A stretch of 64,000 nt of DNA from Thalassospiraceae bacterium LMO-SO8 (GTDB taxonomy: Bacteria; Pseudomonadota; Alphaproteobacteria; Rhodospirillales; Casp-alpha2), in NCBI GenBank assembly GCA_031655335.1, contig CP134226.1, positions 1,860,001 through 1,924,000 of the forward strand. Direction: 5' to 3'. Made by a program: the position numbers and the translations under genes. The notes beneath the pieces were generated by a model. That model saw nothing but the letters and a program-made list of their open reading frames with translations. It searched no databases and was not told the DNA's origin. Shown here piece by piece: positions 16,578-25,313 of the stretch (position 1 is its first letter; the number at the start of each line of letters is the position of its first letter).

Positions 16578-16622
16578 CTCCGAAGGCAGAGGTCGCACGT
16601 TCGAATCGTGCCGGGTGCACCA
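16578..16622 (+). other. Attachment site: 3' fragment of tRNA-Arg(CCG)
   Basis: The sequence CTCCGAAGGCAG, then a T arm (GCACG-TTCGAAT-CGTGC), then CGGGTGCACCA, is the 3' half of a tRNA, from the anticodon loop to the encoded CCA. The anticodon CCG at 16580-16582 and the discriminator context fit tRNA-Arg(CCG). The bases before it do not complete the anticodon stem or the D arm, so it is not a working gene. It marks the right end of the island; the intact tRNA should lie at the left end, beyond position 1. Confidence 0.8.
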
Positions 16623-16743
16623 TTTCCTTCAATGACTCCCCAAATTCTCGCCGATCGCCCGTCGGGCGGCGAACGCCAACGGGTGCCGCTCGCCCGCGTC
16701 CTGGCGCCGGTTTGGGGGCAGACCGGCGCGGCCTATTCTCCAC

Positions 16744-16774
16744 TTGACATCTGTACAATCCTGCCTGTCATATT
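16744..16774 (+). promoter_or_regulatory. Possible promoter of the rhodanese gene
   Basis: TTGACA at 16744-16749 is a perfect -35 box; the best -10 is CATATT at 16769-16774 with a 19-base spacer, longer than the usual 17. It would give a leader of about 100 bases before the 16886 gene. The spacing makes this uncertain. The rest of 16623-16885 holds no gene I can support. Confidence 0.35.
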
Positions 16775-16885
16775 CACAAATAATAAAGTATCTGGCGGGG
16801 CCCTGCCGCGGGCCACGCCCGTACCGCCGCCCGCCCGGAACCGGCCCGGCGGCGGCCCACGAAATCCAAGGAGAGGACCATCCCC

Positions 16886-17509
16886 ATGACACGCCTTCCC
16901 ATTGCCCTGGCCGCCCTGTTCTGCCTGTTCGTCGCCGGCCTTGCCCCGACATCGGCCCGCGCCGACGACGACAAGCTGGAGGTCAAAATCAACGCCCGCA
17001 TGCCCAGCGTCACCGTGCCGACCAAGGACGGCCCCGTGAAGATCATGCGCAATCAGGACCTGGGGGCGAAGATCCACGAGGACTACGCCAAGACCTCGCG
17101 CAAGTGCCCACCGTTCTGCATCCAGCCCATGCAGGTCGCGCCCGGCGTGACCACCGTGGGCGAGGTCGAGCTGCTGGAATTCGCCAAGGCGGGCGGCAAG
17201 CTGATCGACGGCCGCACGGTCGAATGGCACGTCAAGGGCACCATCCCGGGGGCGATCAACATGCCCTACACCCAGATGGCGGAGCGCCTGAACGAGGTCG
17301 GATGCGTGCGCGGGGCGGACAAGAAATGGGACTGCGCCAAGGCGGAAAAGGTGCTGCTGTTCTGCAACGGCCCGTGGTGCGGCCAGTCGCCCATGGCGAT
17401 CAAGGCGATGCTGCGCGAAGGTTATCCGGCGGACAGGATCCTGTACTACCGGGGCGGCATGCAGACCTGGCACAGTCTGGGCCTGACCGTGGTCGAGGGC
17501 GAGTTCTAG
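16886..17509 (+). CDS. Exported rhodanese-like protein
   Basis: 207 residues with a signal peptide ending SARADDD. The rhodanese-like domain covers about 80-200: IDGRTVEWHVKGTIPGAINMPY and the active loop LFCNGPWCGQSP, with the likely persulfide cysteine in CNGPWC. The loop is longer than the usual C-x5-R. Extra cysteines (KCPPFC near residue 76; CVRGADKKWDC) suggest disulfides or metal binding in the periplasm. Its stop overlaps the stop of the convergent TPR gene by four bases. It is the first clearly chromosomal gene right of the island. Confidence 0.75.
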   Translation: MTRLPIALAALFCLFVAGLAPTSARADDDKLEVKINARMPSVTVPTKDGPVKIMRNQDLGAKIHEDYAKTSRKCPPFCIQPMQVAPGVTTVGEVELLEFAKAGGKLIDGRTVEWHVKGTIPGAINMPYTQMAERLNEVGCVRGADKKWDCAKAEKVLLFCNGPWCGQSPMAIKAMLREGYPADRILYYRGGMQTWHSLGLTVVEGEF

Positions 17510-19248
17510 TCCCCTGGGATCACGTCGAACGCGACGGACAACCGTTCCACCGGCGCGTGGAACGGCACCGTCTCATGGTAGAGGTAGCTGGGAAACAGCA
17601 GCATCAGTCCTTCGCGGGGGCATAGCCGCGTGGTGATCGCCGCCGCCGCGTGAAAATCGCCGGGCGGCCGCCCGAATTCGATCCAGCCCTGGTGGTCCGG
17701 GTCGTCGCCGCGCACGACATCGGGGATTTCCGGATAATAGACGCCGCTGAGCCAGGCCGCCGGGTGGATATGGGCGATCTGATGGCCCCGGTCTTCCATC
17801 ACCACGCCCCAGATCGACAGCGACAGATTGCCCGGCCGCTGGGCCAGGAAAGGATGGTCCGGATCAATCGGCAGGGCTGTTCGGTACGCCTCGACCGCGG
17901 CCATGATGGCGGCCTCAAGCCCGGCCACGGGGCCCTTGTCGCCGATCAGAAGCTCGCCCGAATGGCGGCCCTTTCGCGTCGCGTGGCTGGCCGGGGCATA
18001 GGCCAGGGACGGATGGCCGCGCAGATGGCGGGCAAGCGCCTTGTTGAATTCAGCGACGCTGGCGAAGCCCTTGGGCGGTGTAATCTCGGTCGGCCGCAAG
18101 AGCCGGTCAAAATCCAGCAGCTGGGCCGCGTCCGCCCGGTTGCCGGTCTCGTTCAAGGCGATGGCCTGGAACGCCAGGGCCGAGGTGTTGCCGGGGTGGG
18201 CGGCGAGAAAGGCCGCCGTTTCGGCGACGGCATCGTCCGGGCGGCCCATTTCCAGCAAAAGGTCGCCCAGATTGACCCAGGCCTTGTCGTAATCGGGGGC
18301 CAGCGCGATGGCCTTGCGGGAGGCCTCGAGGGCGCCGTCTAGCCGCCCCAGTTGGCGCAGCGCATAAGCGATGTTGACCTGGGCTCCGGCATGGCCGGGC
18401 TCCTGGGCCAGCACGGCCTCGTATTCGGTGATCGCCTCTGCCGGGTGGCCGGTCTCCTGCAACAGGGTGCCCAGGTTATAGCGCGCGTCGGCGTTGTCCG
18501 GTTCCGCCGCCAGGGCTTGGGCATAGGCGGCCCGGGCCTCCAACGGCTTGCCCGTTTCCTGCAGCACGGCGCCCCGGTTGGTCGCCGCCCCGGCATGGCT
18601 TGGCCGGGCCTTAAGGGCCGCGTCATACTGGGCCAGGGCATCGGGCAGGCGGTTCAGGGCCTTCAGGATGTTTCCCAGGTGGAACAGGGCCTCGGCATGA
18701 TCGGGTTCGCGGTCCAGGATACGGCGGAAGACGGCTTCGGCCTCCGTGAACTTGCCCGACACCTCCAGCAGGATGCCCAAGTTGAAGCGTGCCCCCCCAT
18801 GGCCCGGATCGGATTTCAGGACGGCGCGGTAGGCGTCCTCGGCCGCGTCCCGTTGGCCCATGTCGGACAGCACATTGCCCCGGTTCATCAGCGCCTCGCC
18901 ATGGCCGGGGTGAAAGGCCAGGGCCGTGTCGAACAGGGTCAAGGCCTCGGCCCGGTCGCCCAGGTGAAAGGCGGCGACGCCGGTGACGTTCAGCGCGTCC
19001 GCGTCGTCGGGGGCCGCCATCAGGGCGTCGCGCCCGGCGGCCAGCGCGTTTTGCCAATCGCCCTGCGTCAGGGCGGCGCGGGCGCGATCCAGCAGCGGTC
19101 CGATGGCCGGCGGGGCGAAGCCGGCAAGTCCCGGCGTGGCCGGGGCCGGGTGTGGCTGCGGGCGGGGTTTTGTCACCGGCGCGGACGGGGCCGCGCGTTT
19201 GCGCTTTTTCGATGCTCCCGGATTGGCCCGCCGCTTCTGCTTTTTCAC
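17506..19248 (-). CDS. TPR protein with C-terminal 2OG-Fe(II) oxygenase-like domain
   Basis: 580 residues from a GTG at 19248 that overlaps the previous stop (GTGA) and has GGAG in front. A basic proline-rich head (KKQKRRANPGASKKRKR) is followed by about ten tetratricopeptide repeats (about 60-390; motifs such as NRGNVLSDMGQ, HLGNILKALN). The C-terminal 190 residues resemble the double-stranded beta-helix of 2-oxoglutarate oxygenases: a histidine in HIHPAAWLSGVYYPE and a second in LFPSYLYHETVPF, as in TPR-oxygenase proteins of alphaproteobacteria. Substrate unknown. Confidence 0.75.
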   Translation of the reverse strand: MKKQKRRANPGASKKRKRAAPSAPVTKPRPQPHPAPATPGLAGFAPPAIGPLLDRARAALTQGDWQNALAAGRDALMAAPDDADALNVTGVAAFHLGDRAEALTLFDTALAFHPGHGEALMNRGNVLSDMGQRDAAEDAYRAVLKSDPGHGGARFNLGILLEVSGKFTEAEAVFRRILDREPDHAEALFHLGNILKALNRLPDALAQYDAALKARPSHAGAATNRGAVLQETGKPLEARAAYAQALAAEPDNADARYNLGTLLQETGHPAEAITEYEAVLAQEPGHAGAQVNIAYALRQLGRLDGALEASRKAIALAPDYDKAWVNLGDLLLEMGRPDDAVAETAAFLAAHPGNTSALAFQAIALNETGNRADAAQLLDFDRLLRPTEITPPKGFASVAEFNKALARHLRGHPSLAYAPASHATRKGRHSGELLIGDKGPVAGLEAAIMAAVEAYRTALPIDPDHPFLAQRPGNLSLSIWGVVMEDRGHQIAHIHPAAWLSGVYYPEIPDVVRGDDPDHQGWIEFGRPPGDFHAAAAITTRLCPREGLMLLFPSYLYHETVPFHAPVERLSVAFDVIPGD

Positions 19249-19613
19249 TTCGGCGTCTCCGGTGCCGGGCCGTGGACCGGGGGGGCCGGGGGCGGCGCGG
19301 TCTCCGGGACTGCGCCGCCGGGCTTGTCCTTCTCGGACGTGTCCTTCTGGCCCCATTCCATGGATTTCAGAACCTTCTGGAATTCACCGGGCAGGCGGGC
19401 GCGTTCTTCCGGGCTGGCGGCGGCCCAAAGTGCCACCCAGACCACCAGGGTAAGGAGGCAGAACGCCGTGACCAGCTTGCCGCCCAGCGGCGCCACGCGG
19501 GTTTCGAACCAATGGCGCAGGGGGGCGTCGCCGGTCAGGAACCGACGGCGCAGCAGGACGCCGGCCACGGCGGCGAGAACCAGAATGACGACGAGCTTCC
19601 AACCGTTTTCCAT
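19245..19613 (-). CDS. Small membrane protein, hypothetical
   Basis: 122 residues with two membrane segments (about residues 5-20 and 48-66) and a proline-rich tail (PETAPPPAPPVHGP). Its stop codon overlaps the GTG start of the TPR-oxygenase gene, so the two are a coupled pair, and the TPR protein may be tied to the membrane through it. No known family. Confidence 0.6.
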   Translation of the reverse strand: MENGWKLVVILVLAAVAGVLLRRRFLTGDAPLRHWFETRVAPLGGKLVTAFCLLTLVVWVALWAAASPEERARLPGEFQKVLKSMEWGQKDTSEKDKPGGAVPETAPPPAPPVHGPAPETPK

Positions 19614-19622
19614 GCGCTGATC

Positions 19623-20042
19623 CTATTCGCCCTGAAGGTGCAGCAACACCCGGCGGCGATGCGCCTGGCGGCGGTGTTCGAACAGATAAATGCCCTGCCA
19701 GGTGCCGAGCATAACCCGGCCCCCGGCCAGGGGCACGGACAGCTGCACGTTGGTCAGGGTGCTGCGGATATGGGCGGGCATGTCGTCCGGGCCTTCGGCG
19801 GTGTGGCGGTAAAGGGACGGATCCTCCTTCACAAGCCGTTCGAAAAAGCCCTGAAGGTCGCGGCACACGTCCGGGTCGGCGTTTTCCTGAATGGTCAGTG
19901 ACGCGCTGGTATGGCGGCAGAACAGGGTCAACAGCCCCGCCGTCATCCCTTGGGCGCCGGCCCAGGCCGCGACGTCGCGGGTGATCTCGTAAAGGCCGGG
20001 GCCGTCGGTGGCCACGCCCAATTCATGCTGCGCCTGTCGCAT
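19623..20042 (-). CDS. YjbQ (UPF0047) family protein
   Basis: 139 residues, the usual length of the family. The signature stretches are LFCRHTSASLTIQENAD (about 41-57) and VMLGTWQGIYLFEHR near the end. YjbQ proteins are beta-barrel trimers with a conserved histidine site and are annotated as secondary thiamine-phosphate synthase; the physiological role is not settled. It is divergent from mmcB, with the SOS-type promoter between them, and nine bases upstream of the small membrane protein gene. Confidence 0.85.
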   Translation of the reverse strand: MRQAQHELGVATDGPGLYEITRDVAAWAGAQGMTAGLLTLFCRHTSASLTIQENADPDVCRDLQGFFERLVKEDPSLYRHTAEGPDDMPAHIRSTLTNVQLSVPLAGGRVMLGTWQGIYLFEHRRQAHRRRVLLHLQGE

Positions 20043-20081
20043 GGGGGATGCTTAGCCTTCCCGGGCCCCGGCGGCAAGGGC

Positions 20082-20110
20082 TTGTCAGAACCGCGCCGGG
20101 CGGGTAATCA
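20082..20110 (+). promoter_or_regulatory. Promoter of mmcB
   Basis: TTGTCA (20082-20087) and TAATCA (20105-20110) separated by exactly 17 bases. Transcription would start near 20117, shortly before the SOS box at 20126, so a bound LexA would block the polymerase. Confidence 0.5.
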
Positions 20111-20125
20111 GGGTAGACAGGAAAA

Positions 20126-20140
20126 GAACATAAGATGAAC
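20126..20140 (+). promoter_or_regulatory. SOS (LexA) box over the mmcB start
   Basis: GAAC-ATAAGAT-GAAC is the exact reverse complement form of the alphaproteobacterial LexA box GTTC-N7-GTTC. It spans the ATG at 20135. mmcB is an SOS gene in Caulobacter, which supports the call. Confidence 0.65.
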
Positions 20141-20593
20141 GAAATCGAGGCCCGCGATAATCTGTCCCTGCCGGATGCCCCCCGCCCGCAGGTGACCCTG
20201 GGCGTGACCCGAGGCGTCGTGCGCCTGCTCTGGCGCATGGGGTTCAGCCCGCTCACGGAATTCAAGTTGACCACGAACCGCCGCATCGACGTGGCGGGAC
20301 TGGACGGTCAGGGCCGGTTTCTGTTCGTCGAGGTCAAGTCGTCGGTCGCGGATTTCCGCGCCGACGGCAAGTGGCACGAATATGCCGATTTCTGCGATTG
20401 GTTTTACTTTGCCGTGCCGCCCGGGTTTCCCCAGGATATTCTGCCGGCGGACGCCGGGCTGATCGTCGCCGACGGCCACGACGGCGCGGTTCTGCGCTCG
20501 GCCGACGAGACGTCCATGAACGGTAATCGGCGGCGCAAGCAGACCCTGACCTTCGCCCGCGCGGCGGCGGATCGGTTGGTGCGTGGCGTCTAG
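20135..20593 (+). CDS. mmcB: MmcB family DNA repair protein
   Basis: 152 residues. The body has the PD-(D/E)xK-like core of the family: RIDVAGLDGQGRFLFVEVKSS (acidic residue D, then E-V-K) and then DFRADGKWHEYADFCDWFYFAVP. MmcB is restricted largely to alphaproteobacteria and helps cells survive mitomycin C in Caulobacter. The candidate LexA box over the start codon agrees with damage induction. Its last four bases overlap the ada gene on the other strand, another DNA-repair gene. Confidence 0.85.
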   Translation: MNEIEARDNLSLPDAPRPQVTLGVTRGVVRLLWRMGFSPLTEFKLTTNRRIDVAGLDGQGRFLFVEVKSSVADFRADGKWHEYADFCDWFYFAVPPGFPQDILPADAGLIVADGHDGAVLRSADETSMNGNRRRKQTLTFARAAADRLVRGV

Positions 20594-21657
20594 GTCTTCC
20601 GCCCCCGTTCGCGGGCGAGAAGTGTCCGTTTCCGCGCCACGCCCCAGCGGTATCCTGTCAGCGACCCGTTGGCCCCCACGGCGCGGTGGCAGGGAATGAT
20701 GAGCGAGACCGGGTTGGTCGCGCAGGCGCGGCCGACGGCGCGGGCCGCCCCGTCGTTGCCCAGTTCCGCGGCCAGCTCGCCGTAGGTCCGGGTTTCCCCG
20801 GCCGGGATGGCGGTGAGGGCCTGCCAGACCCGCCATTGAAAGGCCGTCGCCCGCACGTCCAACGGCAGGGCTTCCGCCGTTTCCGTGCCGTCGAGAAAGG
20901 CAAACACGCCTTCCATCAGGGGCTTCAGGGTCGCGTCGTCGCGGGTGATTTCGGCCAGAGGAAAATCGTGACGCAGTTCGGATTCCAGCGCCCCGTCGTC
21001 GTCGGCAAGCGCAACCATGCAGAGCCCCTTGTCCGTCGCCGCCGCCAGCACCCGGCCGAGCGGCCCCTCGGCGATGGCGAAGCGGATCGCCGCCCCGCGC
21101 CCGCCCGCGGCGTAACTTGCCGGCGTCATGCCCAGCAACGCCGCGGATTTCTCATAGACCCGGGACGCCGATCCATAGCCGGCGCCGTACAGCGCCCCCG
21201 CCACGCCGCCGCCCGCCTTCAATCCCCGGCGCAGGCGCTCCGCCTTCACCGCGTCGCCGTACTGTTTGGGGCTGACGCCGACCATGACCTGAAACATGCG
21301 CTGCAGATGGAAGGGGCTGTAGCCCGTGGCCCCGGCCAGGGCGCCCAGGGTCGGCGGGGTCTCGGCCGCCTCGATCCGGCGGCAGGCCTCGGCGACGGCG
21401 GCCAGGCGCGGATCGACGAGGCGGCCATTGTTTGGGCGGCAGCGCTTGCAGGGCCGAAATCCGGCGGCCTCCGCCTGGGGGCCTGTGTCGAAGAAGCGAA
21501 CGTTGTCCCGCTTGGGCCGGCGCGAGGCGCATCCCGGCGTGCAATAGACGCCCGTGGTGGTGACGGCGTAGACGAAATCGCCGCCGGTGCGGCGCTCGCG
21601 CACCTGGCGCCAGCGGTCGTCCTCAAGGGTCGGGTCTTGGTGTGTCGCGTGATCCAT
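20590..21657 (-). CDS. ada: Ada: bifunctional regulator / O6-methylguanine-DNA methyltransferase
   Basis: 355 residues. N-terminal Ada zinc domain with VYCTPGCASRRP and CKRCRPN (four cysteines; the methyl-phosphotriester acceptor is among them); a central AraC-type helix-turn-helix (ATGYSPFHLQRMFQVMVGVSP, about 106-126); and a C-terminal methyltransferase domain with the acceptor in IPCHRAVG. So it should both repair alkylated DNA and activate its own operon. It converges on mmcB. Confidence 0.93.
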   Translation of the reverse strand: MDHATHQDPTLEDDRWRQVRERRTGGDFVYAVTTTGVYCTPGCASRRPKRDNVRFFDTGPQAEAAGFRPCKRCRPNNGRLVDPRLAAVAEACRRIEAAETPPTLGALAGATGYSPFHLQRMFQVMVGVSPKQYGDAVKAERLRRGLKAGGGVAGALYGAGYGSASRVYEKSAALLGMTPASYAAGGRGAAIRFAIAEGPLGRVLAAATDKGLCMVALADDDGALESELRHDFPLAEITRDDATLKPLMEGVFAFLDGTETAEALPLDVRATAFQWRVWQALTAIPAGETRTYGELAAELGNDGAARAVGRACATNPVSLIIPCHRAVGANGSLTGYRWGVARKRTLLARERGRKT

Positions 21658-21713
21658 GGGGAAAGCCTACGCCCAAGGTCCGGATCAGGCCATCCGAAGC
21701 TTGCGGGGTAATT

Positions 21714-22466
21714 CTAGTCCGAGACAGGCCCGACCAGGAACAGGGCCGCGCCCTCGTCGCGCAGCCACTTGCGGCAGGCGTCCATGTCGTCCGCCAGATC
21801 GCGGACCAGGGCCCAGAACCGGGGGCCGTGGTTGTGTTCGCGGATATGGGCGACCTCGTGGGCGACGACGTAACGCAGCACCCGGTCCGGGGCCAGCACC
21901 AGCCGCCAGGAAAAGTTGAGGTTGCCGTTGACGGCGCAGGACCCCCAGCGGCTTTTCGTGTCGCGCAGGGTGATGCGTCCGGGCTTCACCCCGAGGGCCG
22001 CCGCCGCGGCCTCGACACAAGGGTGGATACGCCGACGGGCATCGCGCTTCAGCCAGTCGGCAAGCCGCCGGGGCAGGTGTTCCTCCTGGCCGGTGACGTG
22101 AATTTCGCCCAGGTCCTCGCCGTCCTCGACCCATACACCGCCACGCGCGTCCGGGCGGTGGCGGATGACGTGCGGGCGGCCCAGATAGGGAATGACCTGA
22201 CCGTCGGCGAAGGGCAGGGGCTTGGGGGCGGAAGCCAGACGGGCGTGGATCCAGCCCGCCTGTTTCTCGGCGAAGGCATGCGCCTCCGCGTCCGAGACCC
22301 AGGGCGGGCAGGTCACCACCGCCGCCCCCGTCGCCGGGTCGGCGCGCAGGATCAGGCGTTTCGCCCGCTTGTTGCGGCGGATGGTGAGCGGCACCGCGCC
22401 GCCGTCGGCGCGGTCAAGGTCGAGGCCCAGGGTCTGTAAGGTCCGGCCGCGCCCGCCGCCCGTCAA
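21714..22466 (-). CDS. YgjP-like zinc metallopeptidase (DUF45/M48-related)
   Basis: About 250 residues. The zinc site is HEVAHIREHNHG (HExxH with the third histidine four to six residues on), preceded by TKSRWGSCAVNGNLNFSWRL, the standard signature of this family. No membrane segment, so it is cytoplasmic. The frame is open through dapA-like sequence; I place the start at a TTG at 22466, directly after the upstream stop codon, because family members begin near this point (TIRRNKRAKRLILR comes at about residue 25). The start is the uncertain part. Confidence 0.8.
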   Translation of the reverse strand: MTGGGRGRTLQTLGLDLDRADGGAVPLTIRRNKRAKRLILRADPATGAAVVTCPPWVSDAEAHAFAEKQAGWIHARLASAPKPLPFADGQVIPYLGRPHVIRHRPDARGGVWVEDGEDLGEIHVTGQEEHLPRRLADWLKRDARRRIHPCVEAAAAALGVKPGRITLRDTKSRWGSCAVNGNLNFSWRLVLAPDRVLRYVVAHEVAHIREHNHGPRFWALVRDLADDMDACRKWLRDEGAALFLVGPVSD

Positions 22467-22467
22467 C

Positions 22468-23400
22468 TCAGGCGGCTTCTGCCATGGCCAGGCCGGCACC
22501 GTCGTATTCCTGGTACAGACGCTGGGTCTGGGCCGCGTCCATGGCCAGCACCGGCGGGCGCATGTTGAGCCAGGCGTTATCACCCGTGTGGCGGGCGACC
22601 ATGGCTTTCAGGGACGGGATCAGCGGATAGCCGGAGATGATCTTGCGCACGGCGGCCAGCGGTTTCTGATGTTCTTCCACGTTGCCGTCGTCGCCGTTCG
22701 CCCGGTATTCGGAATAGACCGCCTGGGCCAGGTCGGACGCGATGTTGGCGCAGGCCGTGATGCAGCCCGCCCCGCCTTCGCGCAGAACCGGCAGCATCAG
22801 GTCGTCGGCGCCGGAGAACACGCAGAAGCCGGGGAATTCGCGGGTGGCGGTCAGCATGTTTTCCAATACGCCCGACGAATCCTTCATGCCGACGACCGTG
22901 TTCGGATAGGCCTTCCGCAGCATCCCGATCAGGTTCATGGAGATCGGCACGCCCGACATCTGCGGGAAGTGATAGAGGCAGATCTTCAGGCGGTCGTCGC
23001 CGATGCGCTGGATGACCTCGGAATAGGCGGCGAACAGGCCCTCGTCCGACTGGTTCTTGTAATAGAAGGGCGGCAGCATCAGGACCGACCCGGCGCCGAT
23101 TTCCAGCGCCTTCTTGGTGATCTCGACCGTGTCCGGAATGGCGCAGCAGCCGGTGCCCGGCATCATGCCCTTGGTCGGCACGCCGTTTTCCGCCAGCTTG
23201 TCGAGAATTTCCAGGCGCTCGGCGACCGTGAACGAGTTGGCTTCGCCCGTGGTGCCCAGGATGCCCAGGCCGTCGCAGCCGTTGGCCAGAAGCCAGCGGG
23301 AATGCGCTGCCAGGCGGCCGTGGTCGGGGCTCAGGTCCGCCAACTGCGGGGTCAGAACGGCGGCATAGACGCCCGTCAGTTCCAGGTTGCTCGCACTCAT
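22468..23400 (-). CDS. Dihydrodipicolinate synthase (DHDPS)/N-acetylneuraminate lyase family aldolase
   Basis: 310 residues, the normal family length, with AAGGAGAG about seven bases before the ATG. Schiff-base lysine in VVGMKDSSG and the tyrosine in CLYHFPQM are present; the substrate-binding box GILGTTGEANSFT is near residue 45. The exact substrate is open: true dapA enzymes have GTTGES here, and this copy has GEAN, so it may be a 2-keto-sugar acid or hydroxy-oxo-acid aldolase instead of lysine biosynthesis DapA. The YgjP-like gene follows with one base between. Confidence 0.8.
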   Translation of the reverse strand: MSASNLELTGVYAAVLTPQLADLSPDHGRLAAHSRWLLANGCDGLGILGTTGEANSFTVAERLEILDKLAENGVPTKGMMPGTGCCAIPDTVEITKKALEIGAGSVLMLPPFYYKNQSDEGLFAAYSEVIQRIGDDRLKICLYHFPQMSGVPISMNLIGMLRKAYPNTVVGMKDSSGVLENMLTATREFPGFCVFSGADDLMLPVLREGGAGCITACANIASDLAQAVYSEYRANGDDGNVEEHQKPLAAVRKIISGYPLIPSLKAMVARHTGDNAWLNMRPPVLAMDAAQTQRLYQEYDGAGLAMAEAA

Positions 23401-23450
23401 GTCTCTCTCCTTCGCAGGGTTGTCCGGCCTGCTTGCCGGGTGGCGGGCGG

Positions 23451-23918
23451 CTATTTGGGCCAGCCCACCACGTGATTTTCCAGGTCGTCGGTGTCGCGTT
23501 CGGAAACCACGCGGCCACGCACCGAGATACCCGCATAATGGACCGTTTCCGGATCGCCGGAAACCAGGGGATGCCACCAATAAAGGTCCTGGCCTTCGGA
23601 AATCAAGCGGTATGCGCAGGTCGACGGCAGCCAGCCCAGTTTCTTGACCATGCGCGGCGTGAGAATCTGGCATTCGGGGACAAACCGCTTGCGGTCTTCG
23701 TAGCTTGAACAGCGGCAGCTGTCGGTATCCAGAAGGCGGCAGGCGACGTCGGTGTATAGCACCTCGCGCGTGGCCTCGTTCTCAAGCTTGTTCAGGCAGC
23801 AACGTCCGCAGCCGTCGCACAGCGATTCCCATTCCGACTTCGACATCTCGGCAAGACCCTTGGTCTTCCAGAATGGCGGCGGCAGGTCGCGTTTCTTCTT
23901 CTTGAACAGTCCGAACAT
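23451..23918 (-). CDS. YcgN-family cysteine-cluster protein (UPF0260)
   Basis: 155 residues. A four-cysteine cluster [13 protein letters not shown] near residue 34 is followed by [17 protein letters not shown] and a further cysteine in PECQIL and TCAYRL. This pattern is that of the YcgN/YkgJ family, thought to bind zinc or an iron-sulfur cluster. Function unknown. The basic head [11 protein letters not shown] is an extension relative to the enterobacterial protein. Confidence 0.85.
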   Translation of the reverse strand: MFGLFKKKKRDLPPPFWKTKGLAEMSKSEWESLCDGCGRCCLNKLENEATREVLYTDVACRLLDTDSCRCSSYEDRKRFVPECQILTPRMVKKLGWLPSTCAYRLISEGQDLYWWHPLVSGDPETVHYAGISVRGRVVSERDTDDLENHVVGWPK

Positions 23919-23966
23919 GGACGTTTTCTTTCCCCGGCGATGATGATGGGCGACAGCATACCGCCC

Positions 23967-25313
23967 TCAGGCGCGGCTGTCCTCCCGGTCGATGAGGTGG
24001 ACAAACGATCCCATGACACTGCCCCGCCGCCGGCCCAGGGCGCCCAGATACATGCCGTCGGCGTTGGAAACGTGGAACAGGGGGACATCAAGACCGGCGC
24101 CCAGTCCTTCGGCAAGGATCGTCGCGTAATGGAACTCATGGCCGCGCACCGCCGTGCCGGTCGGCCCGAGTGGCCCGGCATCGGCGATGACCGCCCGGCG
24201 ATAGCCCAGATGCAGTTTGCGTTTGGCAAACGACGTTTCCAGGGGCAGCAGGCCGGCCATGGCGTGGGCGTGGCCCTCGGCATCGGTCAGGGCCTCGCCC
24301 AGCACCATGTAGCCGCCGCATTCGCCGAACACGGTATGGCCGGCGGCGGCGGCGACGCGCAGTCCGGCCAAGAAACAGGCATTCTGGGCAAGGCGGCCCG
24401 CGTGCAACTCAGGGTAGCCGCCGGGTAGGTAGACCGCATCGGCCGCCGCCGCCGGGGCTTCGTCGGCGAGGGGGGAAAAGAACGCGATCTCGGCCCCGGC
24501 CCGGCGCCAGCCGTCCAGAACATAAGGATAGGCGAAGGAAAAGGCCTGGTCACGGGCGACCGCGATCTTCCGGCCCAAGGGCGGCAGGGGCGGCTCATGC
24601 GCGGTATCGGCGACCCGTGTCGCGCCGGCGATGGCGCGCAAGGCGGCCGTGTCGACATGGGCCGCGACGGCCGTGGCGGCGGCGTCCAGGAACGTTTCCA
24701 GGTCGCCGTGTTCGCCTGCCTGGACCAGGCCCAGGTGGCGTTCCGGCAGGGTCAGATCGGGTAGGCGGGGCAGGCAGCCGAGCACGGGAATATCCGGATG
24801 GTCCTGGGCCATGGCGGCGCGCAGGATGTCGGCATGCCGGGGGCTGCCGATGCGGTTGAACACCACCCCGGCGACGGTCACGTTTGCCCGGTGGCGAGCG
24901 AAGCCGCCGACCAATGCCGCCGCCGACGCCCCCTGGGCGGCCGCATCGACCACCAGGACGACCGGCCAATCGAAGGCGCGCGCCGCATCGGCGGTCGACC
25001 CCACGTCCAGTTTGGCGCCATCGAACAAGCCCATGACCCCTTCGCAGACGATTAGATCTGCCCCTTGGGCCGAGGCCGTGAGCACCGACGCCAGGGTCGC
25101 GTCCCGCATGGCCCAGAGATCCAGGTTGGGGCAGGTTCGCCCGCCCGCGGCCGTGTGAAACGCGGGGTCGATATAATCCGGGCCGACCTTGGCCGAGGCC
25201 ACGGCCAGGCCCGCGTCGCGGAAATGGCGGAGCAAACCCAGGGTCAAAAGCGTCTTGCCGCTGCCCGAGGACGGGGCGGCGATGACGATTCCCGGCGGCA
25301 AACCGCCGGTCAC
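23967..25313 (-). CDS. cbiA: Cobyrinate a,c-diamide synthase (CbiA/CobB)
   Basis: 448 residues. The N-terminal ATPase domain has the P-loop APSSGSGKTLLTLGLL and then VGPDYIDPAFHT; the C-terminal class I glutaminase domain has the nucleophile in FGECGGYMVLGEAL and a histidine in GHEFHYAT. It amidates the a and c side chains of cobyrinic acid, using glutamine and ATP. Start is a GTG at 25313 overlapping the SCO stop (GTGA). A longer in-frame extension is only shadow of the SCO gene. It is the last step of the corrin-ring pathway in this window. Confidence 0.88.
   Translation of the reverse strand: MTGGLPPGIVIAAPSSGSGKTLLTLGLLRHFRDAGLAVASAKVGPDYIDPAFHTAAGGRTCPNLDLWAMRDATLASVLTASAQGADLIVCEGVMGLFDGAKLDVGSTADAARAFDWPVVLVVDAAAQGASAAALVGGFARHRANVTVAGVVFNRIGSPRHADILRAAMAQDHPDIPVLGCLPRLPDLTLPERHLGLVQAGEHGDLETFLDAAATAVAAHVDTAALRAIAGATRVADTAHEPPLPPLGRKIAVARDQAFSFAYPYVLDGWRRAGAEIAFFSPLADEAPAAAADAVYLPGGYPELHAGRLAQNACFLAGLRVAAAAGHTVFGECGGYMVLGEALTDAEGHAHAMAGLLPLETSFAKRKLHLGYRRAVIADAGPLGPTGTAVRGHEFHYATILAEGLGAGLDVPLFHVSNADGMYLGALGRRRGSVMGSFVHLIDREDSRA

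Noticed and set aside
16561..16622. Complete tRNA gene at the island edge
   Set aside because: Only the part from the anticodon loop onward is present; the 5' half does not fold into D and acceptor arms.
23401..23673. N-terminal extension of the DHDPS-family gene up to 23673
   Set aside because: A strong ribosome binding site precedes the ATG at 23400, family members begin there, and the extension overlaps the YcgN-like gene.
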